Shown: positions 1 to 4,839, numbered from the stretch's first letter. The stretch: DNA of 5,717 bases from Verrucomicrobiota bacterium (GCA_003219945.1 QHQV01000053.1:1-5717); one strand, 5' to 3'. The notes: generated from the letters alone by a model not told the origin. Program-made: numbers and translations.

Positions 1-854
1 AACCAGAGCCGCATGATTATCCATGTTACTGCGGCAAGACCCAGAGGTATGATTCCAACCAGCAGATTCTTGCCCAGCCATGGCAATGTAACCATTTGCT
101 GGCGCGCCAACCAACTAAACGTGCCGCTGGCAAAGATCCACCCGGCATGAAGACCGATCGGCAGCCATAACGAAAAAGTCAGCACGCGCGCATCAGCAAG
201 AATACAGCCGATCAGAAATAATGTGGCAAACGCTGCCAGCACCATCATCGGATCAGCGAATCCGGCGAAGGCGTCACCGATGGATTGGAAACCCGAGGTC
301 CATGTCACGATTGCGGGTTCCCATTCCGATCCCTTCAAGAAATGCACTGCTGCAAAAAGTGCGGACACAGCTACGATCGCTAGCAGCTTCCGACCAGTCC
401 GGAGTAGTATGCCCAAGAGGATTCCGCGGAAGAACGTCTCTTCGATGAACGGAACGCTGGCCGCCGCAAGAAGCACCTTGCCGAGGCGGGGCCAGACAAA
501 AACGTGCCGAAATGAGTAAACATGCAAGACGATCAGCAATGCTCCGCAAAAGAGCAGGGGAATGACCGAGAGCAGGACTCCGGTGGTAACATGGCGTATC
601 CAATGCGGATTGGGCGCAAGGCCCAGATCGGCCAAGCCTCGCACGTTGCTGATGCACAGAAGCGGCCAAAGGAAGAGCACCGCAGCTATCAGGATGGCGC
701 GGTGAAAGAACGTGTCGAAATCGTATTTCGCCAGAAACGGGAACACGCCGTGAGCTGCAAGCACCTGAGCTGACCAATAAAGAATCGGAGCAAGCAGCGC
801 TCCGACGATGACAATAGCGATAAAATAGGCTGCTAATCTCGCCGCGTCTTTCAA
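1..854 (-). CDS. CPBP-family intramembrane metalloprotease, 3' end outside window
   Basis: This frame is open from the left edge to an in-frame stop at 873-875, and 284 codons are visible. The product is a very hydrophobic multi-pass membrane protein with the CPBP (Abi/Rce1-like) protease signature. Motif 1 is EETFFRG at residues 138-144 (E138, E139, R143). Motif 2 is FAAVHF with H171. Motif 3 is LHAGW with H236. In this family the glutamates and histidines form the active site inside the membrane, and members include CAAX-prenyl proteases and bacteriocin-immunity proteins. The substrate here is unknown. The usual Asn four residues after the motif 3 His is Ile240. No ATG occurs before the conserved core. 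TTG at 854 gives an N-terminus of MKDAARLAAYF that leads straight into a membrane helix, so it is the best start, although no good ribosome site precedes it. The family call is firm; the start is tentative. Confidence 0.88.
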   Translation of the reverse strand, partial: MKDAARLAAYFIAIVIVGALLAPILYWSAQVLAAHGVFPFLAKYDFDTFFHRAILIAAVLFLWPLLCISNVRGLADLGLAPNPHWIRHVTTGVLLSVIPLLFCGALLIVLHVYSFRHVFVWPRLGKVLLAAASVPFIEETFFRGILLGILLRTGRKLLAIVAVSALFAAVHFLKGSEWEPAIVTWTSGFQSIGDAFAGFADPMMVLAAFATLFLIGCILADARVLTFSLWLPIGLHAGWIFASGTFSWLARQQMVTLPWLGKNLLVGIIPLGLAAVTWIIMRLW

Positions 855-880
855 GCCTGCTAATGTAAGATGTTAGCGCA

Positions 881-1144
881 ATGCGGAGTCAACACATATG
901 GACCGAGAGGGACGAACACGGAAGCAAGCGCGAAGTGCGCGCCACGAGATTCGGCGGCGTGTGGCGACTTCAGGCCAAAACGGCAGGCGACCTCGACTGG
1001 ATCTATTATGAGCGCCCGTTGCTGGAGGATTTATTGTCTCTAAAGGAGATTCTGGCACGAAAATATCAGCGGCGGCGCGCTTCGAGTGAGGATGTGGCGT
1101 CTGTGGAGAAGCTGATCACTGATCAAGCGAAAGTAGAAAATTAG
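881..1144 (+). CDS. Small conserved-looking hypothetical protein (87 aa)
   Basis: I do not recognise the family. The protein is soluble and charged, with no signal peptide or membrane segment. The first half (residues 18-43) reads like short beta strands with aromatic residues (FGGVWRLQAK, then DWIYYERP). Residues 46-66 should form a strongly amphipathic helix ending in a basic cluster (ARKYQRRR), followed by a second helix around 68-85. The basic patch could bind nucleic acid or ribosomes, but that is only a guess. ATG 881 is the first start after an in-frame stop at 866-868, and no clear Shine-Dalgarno precedes it. The gene is divergent from the CPBP protease with only 26 bp between the two starts, and it ends 123 bp before tlyA. 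The overall composition looks like real protein rather than a chance reading frame. Confidence 0.72.
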   Translation: MRSQHIWTERDEHGSKREVRATRFGGVWRLQAKTAGDLDWIYYERPLLEDLLSLKEILARKYQRRRASSEDVASVEKLITDQAKVEN

Positions 1145-1196
1145 GATTGCGATGTCTCATTGTTCTCAATCCGCTAAATAATTCACTGGAGACTAT

Positions 1197-1229
1197 TTGA
1201 CACAAGTTATTACCCTTGTCTGATATAAA
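1197..1229 (+). promoter_or_regulatory. Probable sigma-70-type promoter of tlyA-nadK
   Basis: An extended -10 element (TG at 1221-1222, one base, then TATAAA at 1224-1229) lies about 40 bp before the tlyA start, in the AT-rich gap between genes. A perfect TTGACA is present at 1197-1202. The spacer to TATAAA is 21 bp, longer than the ideal 17, so the extended -10 may carry most of the recognition. This would put the transcription start near 1235-1237. The call rests on motifs only. Confidence 0.5.
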
Positions 1230-1267
1230 ACATTTCGGTCGAAAACTGACCTTCCTGACGAGAAAAC

Positions 1268-2008
1268 ATGCCAAAGAAGTCACGGCTTGATCAGCTGCTC
1301 GTCGGACGAGGATTGTTCCCGAGCCGTGAACAAGCGCGCCGCGCCATACTGGCGGGGGAAATCAGCGTCGCTAGTCGGCTCGCTGACAAGCCATCGGAGC
1401 TGCTCGACGAACAAACAGCGATCGCGGTAAAGCCGACTCAAAAGTACGTGGGCCGCGGCGCTCTGAAGCTGGAATCCGCCCTCGATTATTTTGATATCGA
1501 TCTTGAGGGAAAAACTGCCCTCGATATCGGCGCCTCAACCGGTGGGTTTACCGATTGTATGTTGCAACGCGGCATCGAAAAGGTTTACGCGGTGGATGTC
1601 GGTTACGGTCAGCTTGACTGGAAACTCCGTAATAATCCACGCGTCAGCGTTCTAGAAAAAGTTAATGCCCGGTTTCTCACGCGCGATCACGTTCAAGAGC
1701 TTGTCGACGTTTGCGTGATCGACGTTTCCTTCATTTCCCTGACCCTGATCCTGCCGAACGCGCTCCCCTTGCTAAAGCGAGATGGAGTGATTCTGGCGCT
1801 TATCAAACCGCAATTCGAGCTGCAACGGTCAGAGGTCGGAAAAGGCGGAATTGTGCGCGATCCTCGCTTGCACCAGAAGGCACAAGACAAGATCGTCGCA
1901 TTTGTGAATGATCTGGGGCACGTTGTCGCCGACATCGCGCCGGCCGCGCTCAAAGGGGCGGACGGCAATCAGGAATTCTTTGCATGCATACAAAAACGAT
2001 CGGGTTAA
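1268..2008 (+). CDS. tlyA: TlyA-family 2'-O-ribose rRNA methyltransferase (S4 + FtsJ-like domains)
   Basis: The 246-aa product has the usual length and order for TlyA. An N-terminal S4 RNA-binding domain covers about residues 4-60 (RLDQLLVGRGLFPSREQARR). A short linker with KYVGRGALKLESAL follows, then a Rossmann-type SAM methyltransferase. The SAM-binding loop is DIGASTGGFTD at 86-96, with DVGYGQLDWKLR at 110-121. The K-D-K-E tetrad expected for 2'-O-methylation is complete: K67, D152 (DVSFISL), K180 (KPQFE) and E236 (NQEFF). In mycobacteria TlyA methylates 16S and 23S rRNA cytidines and affects capreomycin sensitivity; the older 'hemolysin' label is misleading. The exact target here cannot be read from sequence. 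ATG 1268 begins just before the S4 domain; the only ribosome-site-like sequence is a weak ACGAG about 6 bp upstream. The 3' end overlaps nadK by 25 bp. Confidence 0.95.
   Translation: MPKKSRLDQLLVGRGLFPSREQARRAILAGEISVASRLADKPSELLDEQTAIAVKPTQKYVGRGALKLESALDYFDIDLEGKTALDIGASTGGFTDCMLQRGIEKVYAVDVGYGQLDWKLRNNPRVSVLEKVNARFLTRDHVQELVDVCVIDVSFISLTLILPNALPLLKRDGVILALIKPQFELQRSEVGKGGIVRDPRLHQKAQDKIVAFVNDLGHVVADIAPAALKGADGNQEFFACIQKRSG
1971..1975 (+). promoter_or_regulatory. Ribosome binding site of nadK, inside tlyA
   Basis: AGGAA lies 8 bp before ATG 1984, within the last codons of tlyA. Because the start codon precedes the tlyA stop, ribosomes finishing tlyA could restart here. This site supports the 1984 start and suggests coupled translation. 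Confidence 0.6.
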
Positions 2009-2850
2009 TAGCGCACACGGGAAAGCGCGGTGTTGCGGAGTTGATCAATTCGATTACCGAGGAATTCGAGCGATTCTCAATTTCGATCGTGTTCGAAAAG
2101 GAAACGGCGCGTGTTGCTGGAAAAGAACGGGGCCATCCAATAGCGGAGCTCGGAGCCATGACGGATTTGTTGGTCGTCGCTGGCGGCGACGGCTCTATCC
2201 TGCGCGTGATAGGTCAACTCGGCGAGATGATCAAACCAATCTTCGGCATCAACGTGGGCTCGCTTGGTTTCCTGACTTGCGCAAGTTCATCAACTTACCG
2301 CGAAGCTGTCGAATGCATCGCAAAAGATCGGATTAATTTCAGTCACCGCGCGCTGCTGGAGGCCAGGGTTACCCTTGGCGACAAAAGAACGAACAAGATG
2401 CTCGCGCTAAACGACGCCGTCTTGAGCCGCGGGGAACTTTCGCGCCTGGTCATGTTGCGCACCCGAGTCAACGGCGAACCGCTCACGGAGTTCAATGCCG
2501 ACGGATTGGTTGTCGCGACTCCCACAGGCTCGACCGCTTATTCGTTGTCGGCCGGAGGACCGATTCTCGACCCCGAGTCCGGGGTGTTCGTCATCACGCC
2601 GATTTGCCCTCACGTTCTCACCAATCGCTCGATCATCGTCGCGGATGGATCGATTATCGAAATCGAAGCGAGTCATCCCGACTATCCCGTTTACTTGACG
2701 CTGGACGGCCGCAGACCCATCCATGTTGAGCGTGGTTCGATCGTCACCGTCCGCAAGGCAAAGAAAACGCTTCCATTGGCCTCGTTGCCCGACGCATCGT
2801 TCTTCAGCGTAGTTCGGCAAAAGCTTAAATGGAGCGGGAGCAACGTTTAG
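1984..2850 (+). CDS. nadK: NAD kinase
   Basis: NAD kinase phosphorylates NAD at the 2' position of the adenosine ribose to give NADP and is cytoplasmic. The 288-aa length is normal for the family. The hallmark motifs are in order: GGDGS at residues 67-71 (catalytic Asp69 and phosphate-donor site), NVGSLGFL at 90-97, ALNDAVLSRG at 141-150 (the conserved Asn-Asp pair contacts NAD), and DGLVVATPTGSTAYSLSAGG from 173, the diagnostic donor/NAD-binding segment. ICPH at about 208-211 and the C-terminal LDG stretch are also as expected. The start overlaps tlyA by 25 bp and has an internal AGGAA site. A tlyA-nadK pair is a known bacterial neighbourhood, often followed by recN, which is absent here. 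Whether ATP or polyphosphate is the donor cannot be told from sequence. Confidence 0.96.
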   Translation: MHTKTIGLIAHTGKRGVAELINSITEEFERFSISIVFEKETARVAGKERGHPIAELGAMTDLLVVAGGDGSILRVIGQLGEMIKPIFGINVGSLGFLTCASSSTYREAVECIAKDRINFSHRALLEARVTLGDKRTNKMLALNDAVLSRGELSRLVMLRTRVNGEPLTEFNADGLVVATPTGSTAYSLSAGGPILDPESGVFVITPICPHVLTNRSIIVADGSIIEIEASHPDYPVYLTLDGRRPIHVERGSIVTVRKAKKTLPLASLPDASFFSVVRQKLKWSGSNV

Positions 2851-2876
2851 TCGGCCAACCCCGATTTCGTGAGTGC

Positions 2877-2900
2877 CGGCGTTGACAAGCCGCTTTTTTT
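2877..2900 (+). terminator. Probable intrinsic terminator after nadK
   Basis: CGGC at 2877-2880 pairs with GCCG at 2889-2892. An inner TT/AA pair leaves a bulged G and a GAC loop. One C and then seven T (2894-2900) follow directly, 27 bp after the nadK stop. The stem is short but GC-rich, and the T run is good, so this is a plausible Rho-independent end of the tlyA-nadK transcript. Confidence 0.5.
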
Positions 2901-2969
2901 ACCTCTGACCGAAAAGGCGAATTCTTTTTCTTTGTGCGTTTTGCCGAGACCTGATAATCAGCATTGTTA

Positions 2970-3179
2970 ATGAATCTTTTGAGCTTGCCGGATGGCCGCA
3001 TCATAAACCTGGAACATCTCACTTACGCAGAACGCGCGGGCGAATACCTGGCTTTACATTTCGATAGCGGCGCTGAGGGAGGGATGGGTTCTGTCGTTAG
3101 GCTAAAGCAAGGCGAAGGCGCAAGGCGGGTCTGGGCATACCTCGCCGGCAAATGCACCGCGAAGATTGAGGCGGTTTAG
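2970..3179 (+). CDS. Small hypothetical protein (69 aa)
   Basis: The family is not recognised. The protein begins with MNLLSLPDGRIINLEHLTYAE, a pattern of short beta strands, continues with an EYLALHFDSG strand, and ends in a probable helix (GARRVWAYLAGK). It has no signal peptide or membrane helix. The shape resembles the many tiny beta-rich proteins that start 'LPDG..INL..V.Y', but no function is known to me. ATG 2970 is preferred over an in-frame TTG at 2964 because it starts right at the patterned region. A TGATAAT sequence at 2952-2958 is close upstream and could be a -10 box, which would give a very short leader. No Shine-Dalgarno is visible. The gene stands alone after the nadK terminator. 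Confidence 0.62.
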   Translation: MNLLSLPDGRIINLEHLTYAERAGEYLALHFDSGAEGGMGSVVRLKQGEGARRVWAYLAGKCTAKIEAV

Positions 3180-3225
3180 TTCACGGCCCGGATTTTGCTT
3201 TCCTGTTTGGGAGTTGCGGTGGAAC
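3174..3225 (+). repeat. Possible decayed fifth copy of the dispersed repeat
   Basis: The sequence starting in the last codons of the 69-aa gene reads TTTAGTTCACGG, then CCGGATTTTGC, then GAGTTGCGGTGGAACC. These three blocks match, in order, the TATAGTTTTACGG, GCGGATTTTGC and GCGGTTGAC blocks of the copy at 4602-4713. The ATTTTT block is missing. Each match is short and the spacing differs, so the call is weak. If real, the element supplies the stop codon of the upstream gene. Confidence 0.3.
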
Positions 3226-3246
3226 CGAGAGGATTTGATAATTGCA

Positions 3247-3273
3247 CTCCACGCCGGACTTTCGGGTGTGGAG
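3247..3273 (+). terminator. Strong 9-bp hairpin downstream of the 69-aa gene
   Basis: CTCCACGCC at 3247-3255 pairs with GGTGTGGAG at 3265-3273 over nine base pairs (one G-T wobble) with a 9-base loop. The hairpin is followed by AATAGATTTT, a poor T tract, so it may be an inefficient terminator, an mRNA-protecting hairpin or part of a leader RNA. It sits 68 bp after the previous stop and 142 bp before the next start. Confidence 0.4.
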
Positions 3274-3363
3274 AATAGATTTTGATGATATGGTCGAATC
3301 AACGTCCGGCGTATCAATCCGAAAAATCTATGCGCCTTTTAATGACGCCGATGTTGCAAAATC

Positions 3364-3396
3364 TCCGAAGTTTTCGGACTTGAATTTCAAATTCAA
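3364..3396 (+). promoter_or_regulatory. Hairpin followed by a 17-bp perfect palindrome, upstream of the 60-aa gene
   Basis: TCCGAA at 3364-3369 and TTCGGA at 3373-3378 form a perfect 6-bp inverted repeat around GTT. One base later TTGAATTT (3380-3387), C, AAATTCAA (3389-3396) is a perfect palindrome with 8-bp arms. The pair ends 18 bp before ATG 3415. A dimeric repressor site or a hairpin masking the start would both fit. There is no Shine-Dalgarno in this leader. Confidence 0.45.
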
Positions 3397-3414
3397 AAGA
3401 GTGATTCCATTGTC

Positions 3415-3597
3415 ATGACAGTTCAAGAAGTGAAAGAGCTGGTGGAGGCATACCGCGAAGCGCTAAAAGAAAAGGCTGGTAAGATAACGGCGTTGAGTGA
3501 AACAGGCCCGGTAGGAATTGGGATCATCGATTCCATTGTCAGAGTGTTGGAGGCCCAGCAGAACCGCATCGATGAACTTGAGCGGAAGCTTCAGTAA
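3415..3597 (+). CDS. Small helical protein with C-terminal coiled coil (60 aa)
   Basis: I do not recognise a family. The protein should be almost all helix: an acidic/basic amphipathic helix at residues 3-22 (VQEVKELVEAYREALKEKAG), a break at GPVGIG (30-35), and a second helix at 36-60 with heptad-like Leu/Ile spacing (VRVLEAQQNRIDELERKLQ). A short helical hairpin that dimerises or binds a partner is the natural reading. It has no signal peptide. ATG 3415 has no Shine-Dalgarno, but the regular helical pattern argues for a real gene. It ends with TAA-TAG double stops. A repeat copy begins 20 bp downstream. Confidence 0.6.
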   Translation: MTVQEVKELVEAYREALKEKAGKITALSETGPVGIGIIDSIVRVLEAQQNRIDELERKLQ

Positions 3598-3617
3598 TAG
3601 ATGTCGCCCTCGATTCT

Positions 3618-3670
3618 CTCTGACATATATTTTTTACGGAAATTTTTTGCGCCGAGTTTTGCCGGGGTTT
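3618..3670 (+). repeat. Dispersed intergenic repeat, copy A (short)
   Basis: Copy A starts CTCTGACATATATTTTTT, continues ACGGAAATTTTTTG, then GCGCCGAGTTTTGCC. Its 28-base core at 3622-3649 matches copy D (5489-5518) except for one T/G change and a two-base difference in the T run. The initial CTCTGAC is shared with copy C. Similarity fades after the TTTTGCC block, so the GCGGTTGAC half is absent. It ends 16 bp before the exported-protein gene at 3687. Confidence 0.75.
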
Positions 3671-3686
3671 AACCTTACCGCGCGTT

Positions 3687-4130
3687 ATGAAAAAACTCCT
3701 GATCTTAACATGCAGTGTGGTAGTTTCGGTTTGTTTCAGTGAAATCGTTCGTGCCCAGAGCGATGCGCCCTATACCGAAGGGCCGGTCTGGGACATTACA
3801 ATGGTGAAAACGAAGTACGGAATGACTGATGATTATCTCAAGGCAATCGCCAAAACCTTCAAGGGAGCAAGTGAAGAAGCAAAGAAAGAGGGCCTCATCG
3901 TCGATTACAAGATCCTGCTCGGTGCCGCCTCATCTGCGCAAGATTATAACATCCTGTTGATGACCGCGTACAAAAACATGGCCGCTCTCGACAATGCGCG
4001 GGAGAAATTCGACCCGATCGGCCGCAAGCTCGAAGGAGCCCCTGATCAACAGCGGGATGCGGCGGTGAAACGCGGCGAGTTTCGCGAAATCCTTGGCGAC
4101 AAACTGATGCGCGAAATCACGCTGAAGTAA
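3687..4130 (+). CDS. Exported protein with possible dimeric alpha/beta-barrel fold (147 aa)
   Basis: The N-terminus is a classic Sec signal peptide: MKK, a hydrophobic stretch (residues 4-18), then IVRAQS with likely cleavage after Ala23. Cys16 does not sit in a convincing lipobox, so a soluble periplasmic or secreted protein is expected. The mature part begins with a strand (WDITMVKTKYGM, 35-46), then a helix (DDYLKAIAKTFKGASEEAKKEG), a strand (VDYKILLGAA), a strand (DYNILLMTAYKN) and a helix (MAALDNAREKF). This order is typical of ferredoxin-like dimeric alpha/beta-barrel domains. The lysine-rich C-terminal third is probably helical. No catalytic residues can be assigned and the function is unknown. 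ATG 3687 is the natural start of the signal peptide. No Shine-Dalgarno is seen, and repeat copy A fills the leader. Confidence 0.82.
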   Translation: MKKLLILTCSVVVSVCFSEIVRAQSDAPYTEGPVWDITMVKTKYGMTDDYLKAIAKTFKGASEEAKKEGLIVDYKILLGAASSAQDYNILLMTAYKNMAALDNAREKFDPIGRKLEGAPDQQRDAAVKRGEFREILGDKLMREITLK

Positions 4131-4198
4131 TGCTTGTCAACCACTTTAACCGCGCGGGTAGGTGAATGACTCCTGGCGTGCGCGCTGACAATTTACAG

Positions 4199-4350
4199 GA
4201 CGTATAGTTTTGACAGAATTTTTTGAACCAGCGTCTTGCCCCAGAATTGCGGTTGACCTCCTGCAGAGTCTTCCGGCAACATTGCTATTATGGATGGCAC
4301 CGTTTGAGTAAGCGGTACGTCCATAGCGCAATGACAGAAACAGAGGCGCA
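4199..4350 (+). repeat. Dispersed intergenic repeat, copy B
   Basis: The core reads GACGTATAGTTTT, ACAGAATTTTTTG, then CTTGCCCCAGAATT. At 4249-4279 a 31-base block beginning GCGGTTGAC and containing CTGCAG matches copy C (4655-4685) at 27 of 31 positions. Beyond it, CGTCCATAG (4318-4326) and CAGAAACAGAGG (4335-4346) resemble the CGTCTATAGAGGCAGAAATAGAG tail of copy C. If so, B carries about 40 extra bases between the two parts. GGACGT (4198-4203) and ACGTCC (4317-4322) are inverted with respect to each other. The right boundary is uncertain. Confidence 0.75.
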
Positions 4351-4394
4351 GGACCTTGAATAAGTGGCGAGCGATTTTGGTTTCCATCCTGTGG

Positions 4395-4541
4395 ATGAGA
4401 CTGACGCTGCAAAATTGGCGCGCCAAGTTGATCTCTCTGCTACTCGCGATAATGGTTTGGTACCTAATCAAGAAAAACGTAGAGACGATGCCGTCGGCAT
4501 CTGAAAAGCCTACTCGAATGCCCATTACGCAAACGCGCTAA
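4395..4541 (+). CDS. Short single-pass membrane protein like the N-terminus of YbbR/CdaR proteins
   Basis: The 48-aa product starts MRLTLQNWRAKLISLLLAIMVWYLIKK. A short basic segment with an NW-x-x-KL motif leads into one membrane helix ending in W-Y, closely resembling how YbbR-domain (CdaR) proteins begin. The extracellular YbbR repeats are absent: after the helix only a polar tail of about 22 residues (TMPSASEKPTRMPITQTR at the end) follows before the stop. It is either a free-standing small membrane protein or a remnant. An in-frame TTG at 4356 would add 13 residues (MNKWRAILVSILW) and has AGGA only 2 bp upstream; ATG 4395 is chosen because the family-like sequence starts there. No frameshifted continuation with YbbR repeats was recognised downstream. 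Function unknown. Confidence 0.58.
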   Translation: MRLTLQNWRAKLISLLLAIMVWYLIKKNVETMPSASEKPTRMPITQTR

Positions 4542-4560
4542 GCGCGGGCGGCACCGATTT
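4534..4560 (+). terminator. Weak terminator-like hairpin at the stop of the YbbR-like gene
   Basis: CGCGC (4534-4538) and GCGCG (4542-4546) form a perfect 5-bp GC stem whose loop is the TAA stop codon. A run of T begins about 11 bases later (4558 onward). The gap between stem and T run makes it an imperfect intrinsic terminator. Confidence 0.3.
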
Positions 4561-4601
4561 TTTCTGCTGAAGAACGAATAATCCGAATGAATCGCGGATT
4601 T

Positions 4602-4713
4602 GCTCTGACCTATAGTTTTACGGAGATTTTTGGGCGCGGATTTTGCCCCGAATCGCGGTTGACGTCCTGCAGTGTTTTCTGGCAAACTGCGTCTATAGAG
4701 GCAGAAATAGAGC
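4602..4713 (+). repeat. Dispersed intergenic repeat, copy C (most complete, inverted ends)
   Basis: In order the copy has GCTCTGAC, CTATAGTTTTACGG, AGATTTTTGG, GCGCGGATTTTGCCCC, GAATCGCGGTTGACG, TCCTGCAGTGTTTTC, TGGCAAACTGCG, TCTATAGAGGCAG, AAATAGAGC. The left part matches copies A, B and D, and the middle part matches B (27/31). The ends are inverted: GCTCT (4602-4606) against AGAGC (4709-4713), and CTATAG at both 4610-4615 and 4693-4698. This suggests an element about 112 bp long that could form a closed RNA stem or have short terminal inverted repeats. I see no clear target-site duplication. Confidence 0.78.
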
Positions 4714-4719
4714 AAGTTG

Positions 4720-4741
4720 CAGTCTAATTCTATTTAGACTG
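4720..4741 (+). other. Perfect 8-bp inverted repeat just after repeat copy C
   Basis: CAGTCTAA (4720-4727) and TTAGACTG (4734-4741) are perfect inverted repeats around a 6-base loop. No T run follows, so it is not a normal terminator. It could be an operator or an RNA hairpin in the leader of the DUF4112 gene. Confidence 0.45.
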
Positions 4742-4773
4742 AATCGCGCCCGAGCGACGCTGAAACACTGAAG

Positions 4774-4830
4774 AATATTCCCCGCGAATATTTCGGCGAT
4801 TTCGACTGGCGACTTTCGATTGAAAATCGA
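4774..4830 (+). other. Two further inverted repeats in the DUF4112 leader
   Basis: AATATTC (4774-4780) and GAATATT (4786-4792) pair perfectly around CCCGC. TCGATT (4816-4821) and AATCGA (4825-4830) pair perfectly around GAA. The second hairpin ends directly at the purine-rich ribosome site, so it could modulate access to the GTG start. These may be simple regulatory hairpins or chance. Confidence 0.35.
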
Positions 4831-4838
4831 GGGAAGGG
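4829..4838 (+). promoter_or_regulatory. Ribosome binding site deciding the GTG start at 4840
   Basis: GAGGGAAGGG lies immediately before GTG 4840. GAGG at 4829-4832 sits 7 bp from the start codon, an ideal distance, and supports GTG 4840 over the next in-frame GTG at 4873. Confidence 0.55.
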
Positions 4839-4839
4839 C

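Noticed and set aside
274..777. 167-aa open frame on the - strand
   Set aside because: It is the wrong frame of the CPBP protease gene. The adjacent frame carries the EETFFRG, His171 and His236 motifs and hydrophobic helices, while this one is Arg/Ser-rich low-quality sequence.
2407..2820. 137-aa open frame on the - strand inside nadK
   Set aside because: It is an antisense shadow of a well-conserved gene.
2882..2910. TTGACA at 2882-2887 as the promoter of the 69-aa gene
   Set aside because: No -10 sequence lies at a suitable distance, and the word is part of the terminator-like hairpin.
3403..3541. 13-bp direct repeat GATTCCATTGTCA at 3403-3415 and 3529-3541
   Set aside because: One such match is expected fairly often by chance in a window this long, and the second copy is inside coding sequence.
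4193..4525. 88- and 110-aa open frames on the - strand over the YbbR-like gene
   Set aside because: They cross repeat copy B and have no recognisable domains. The + strand frame has the clear membrane-anchor motif.
4677..4690. Sigma-54-like CTGGC...TGC in repeat copy C
   Set aside because: The GG-to-GC distance is too short for a -24/-12 promoter, and copy B shows the same wrong spacing.
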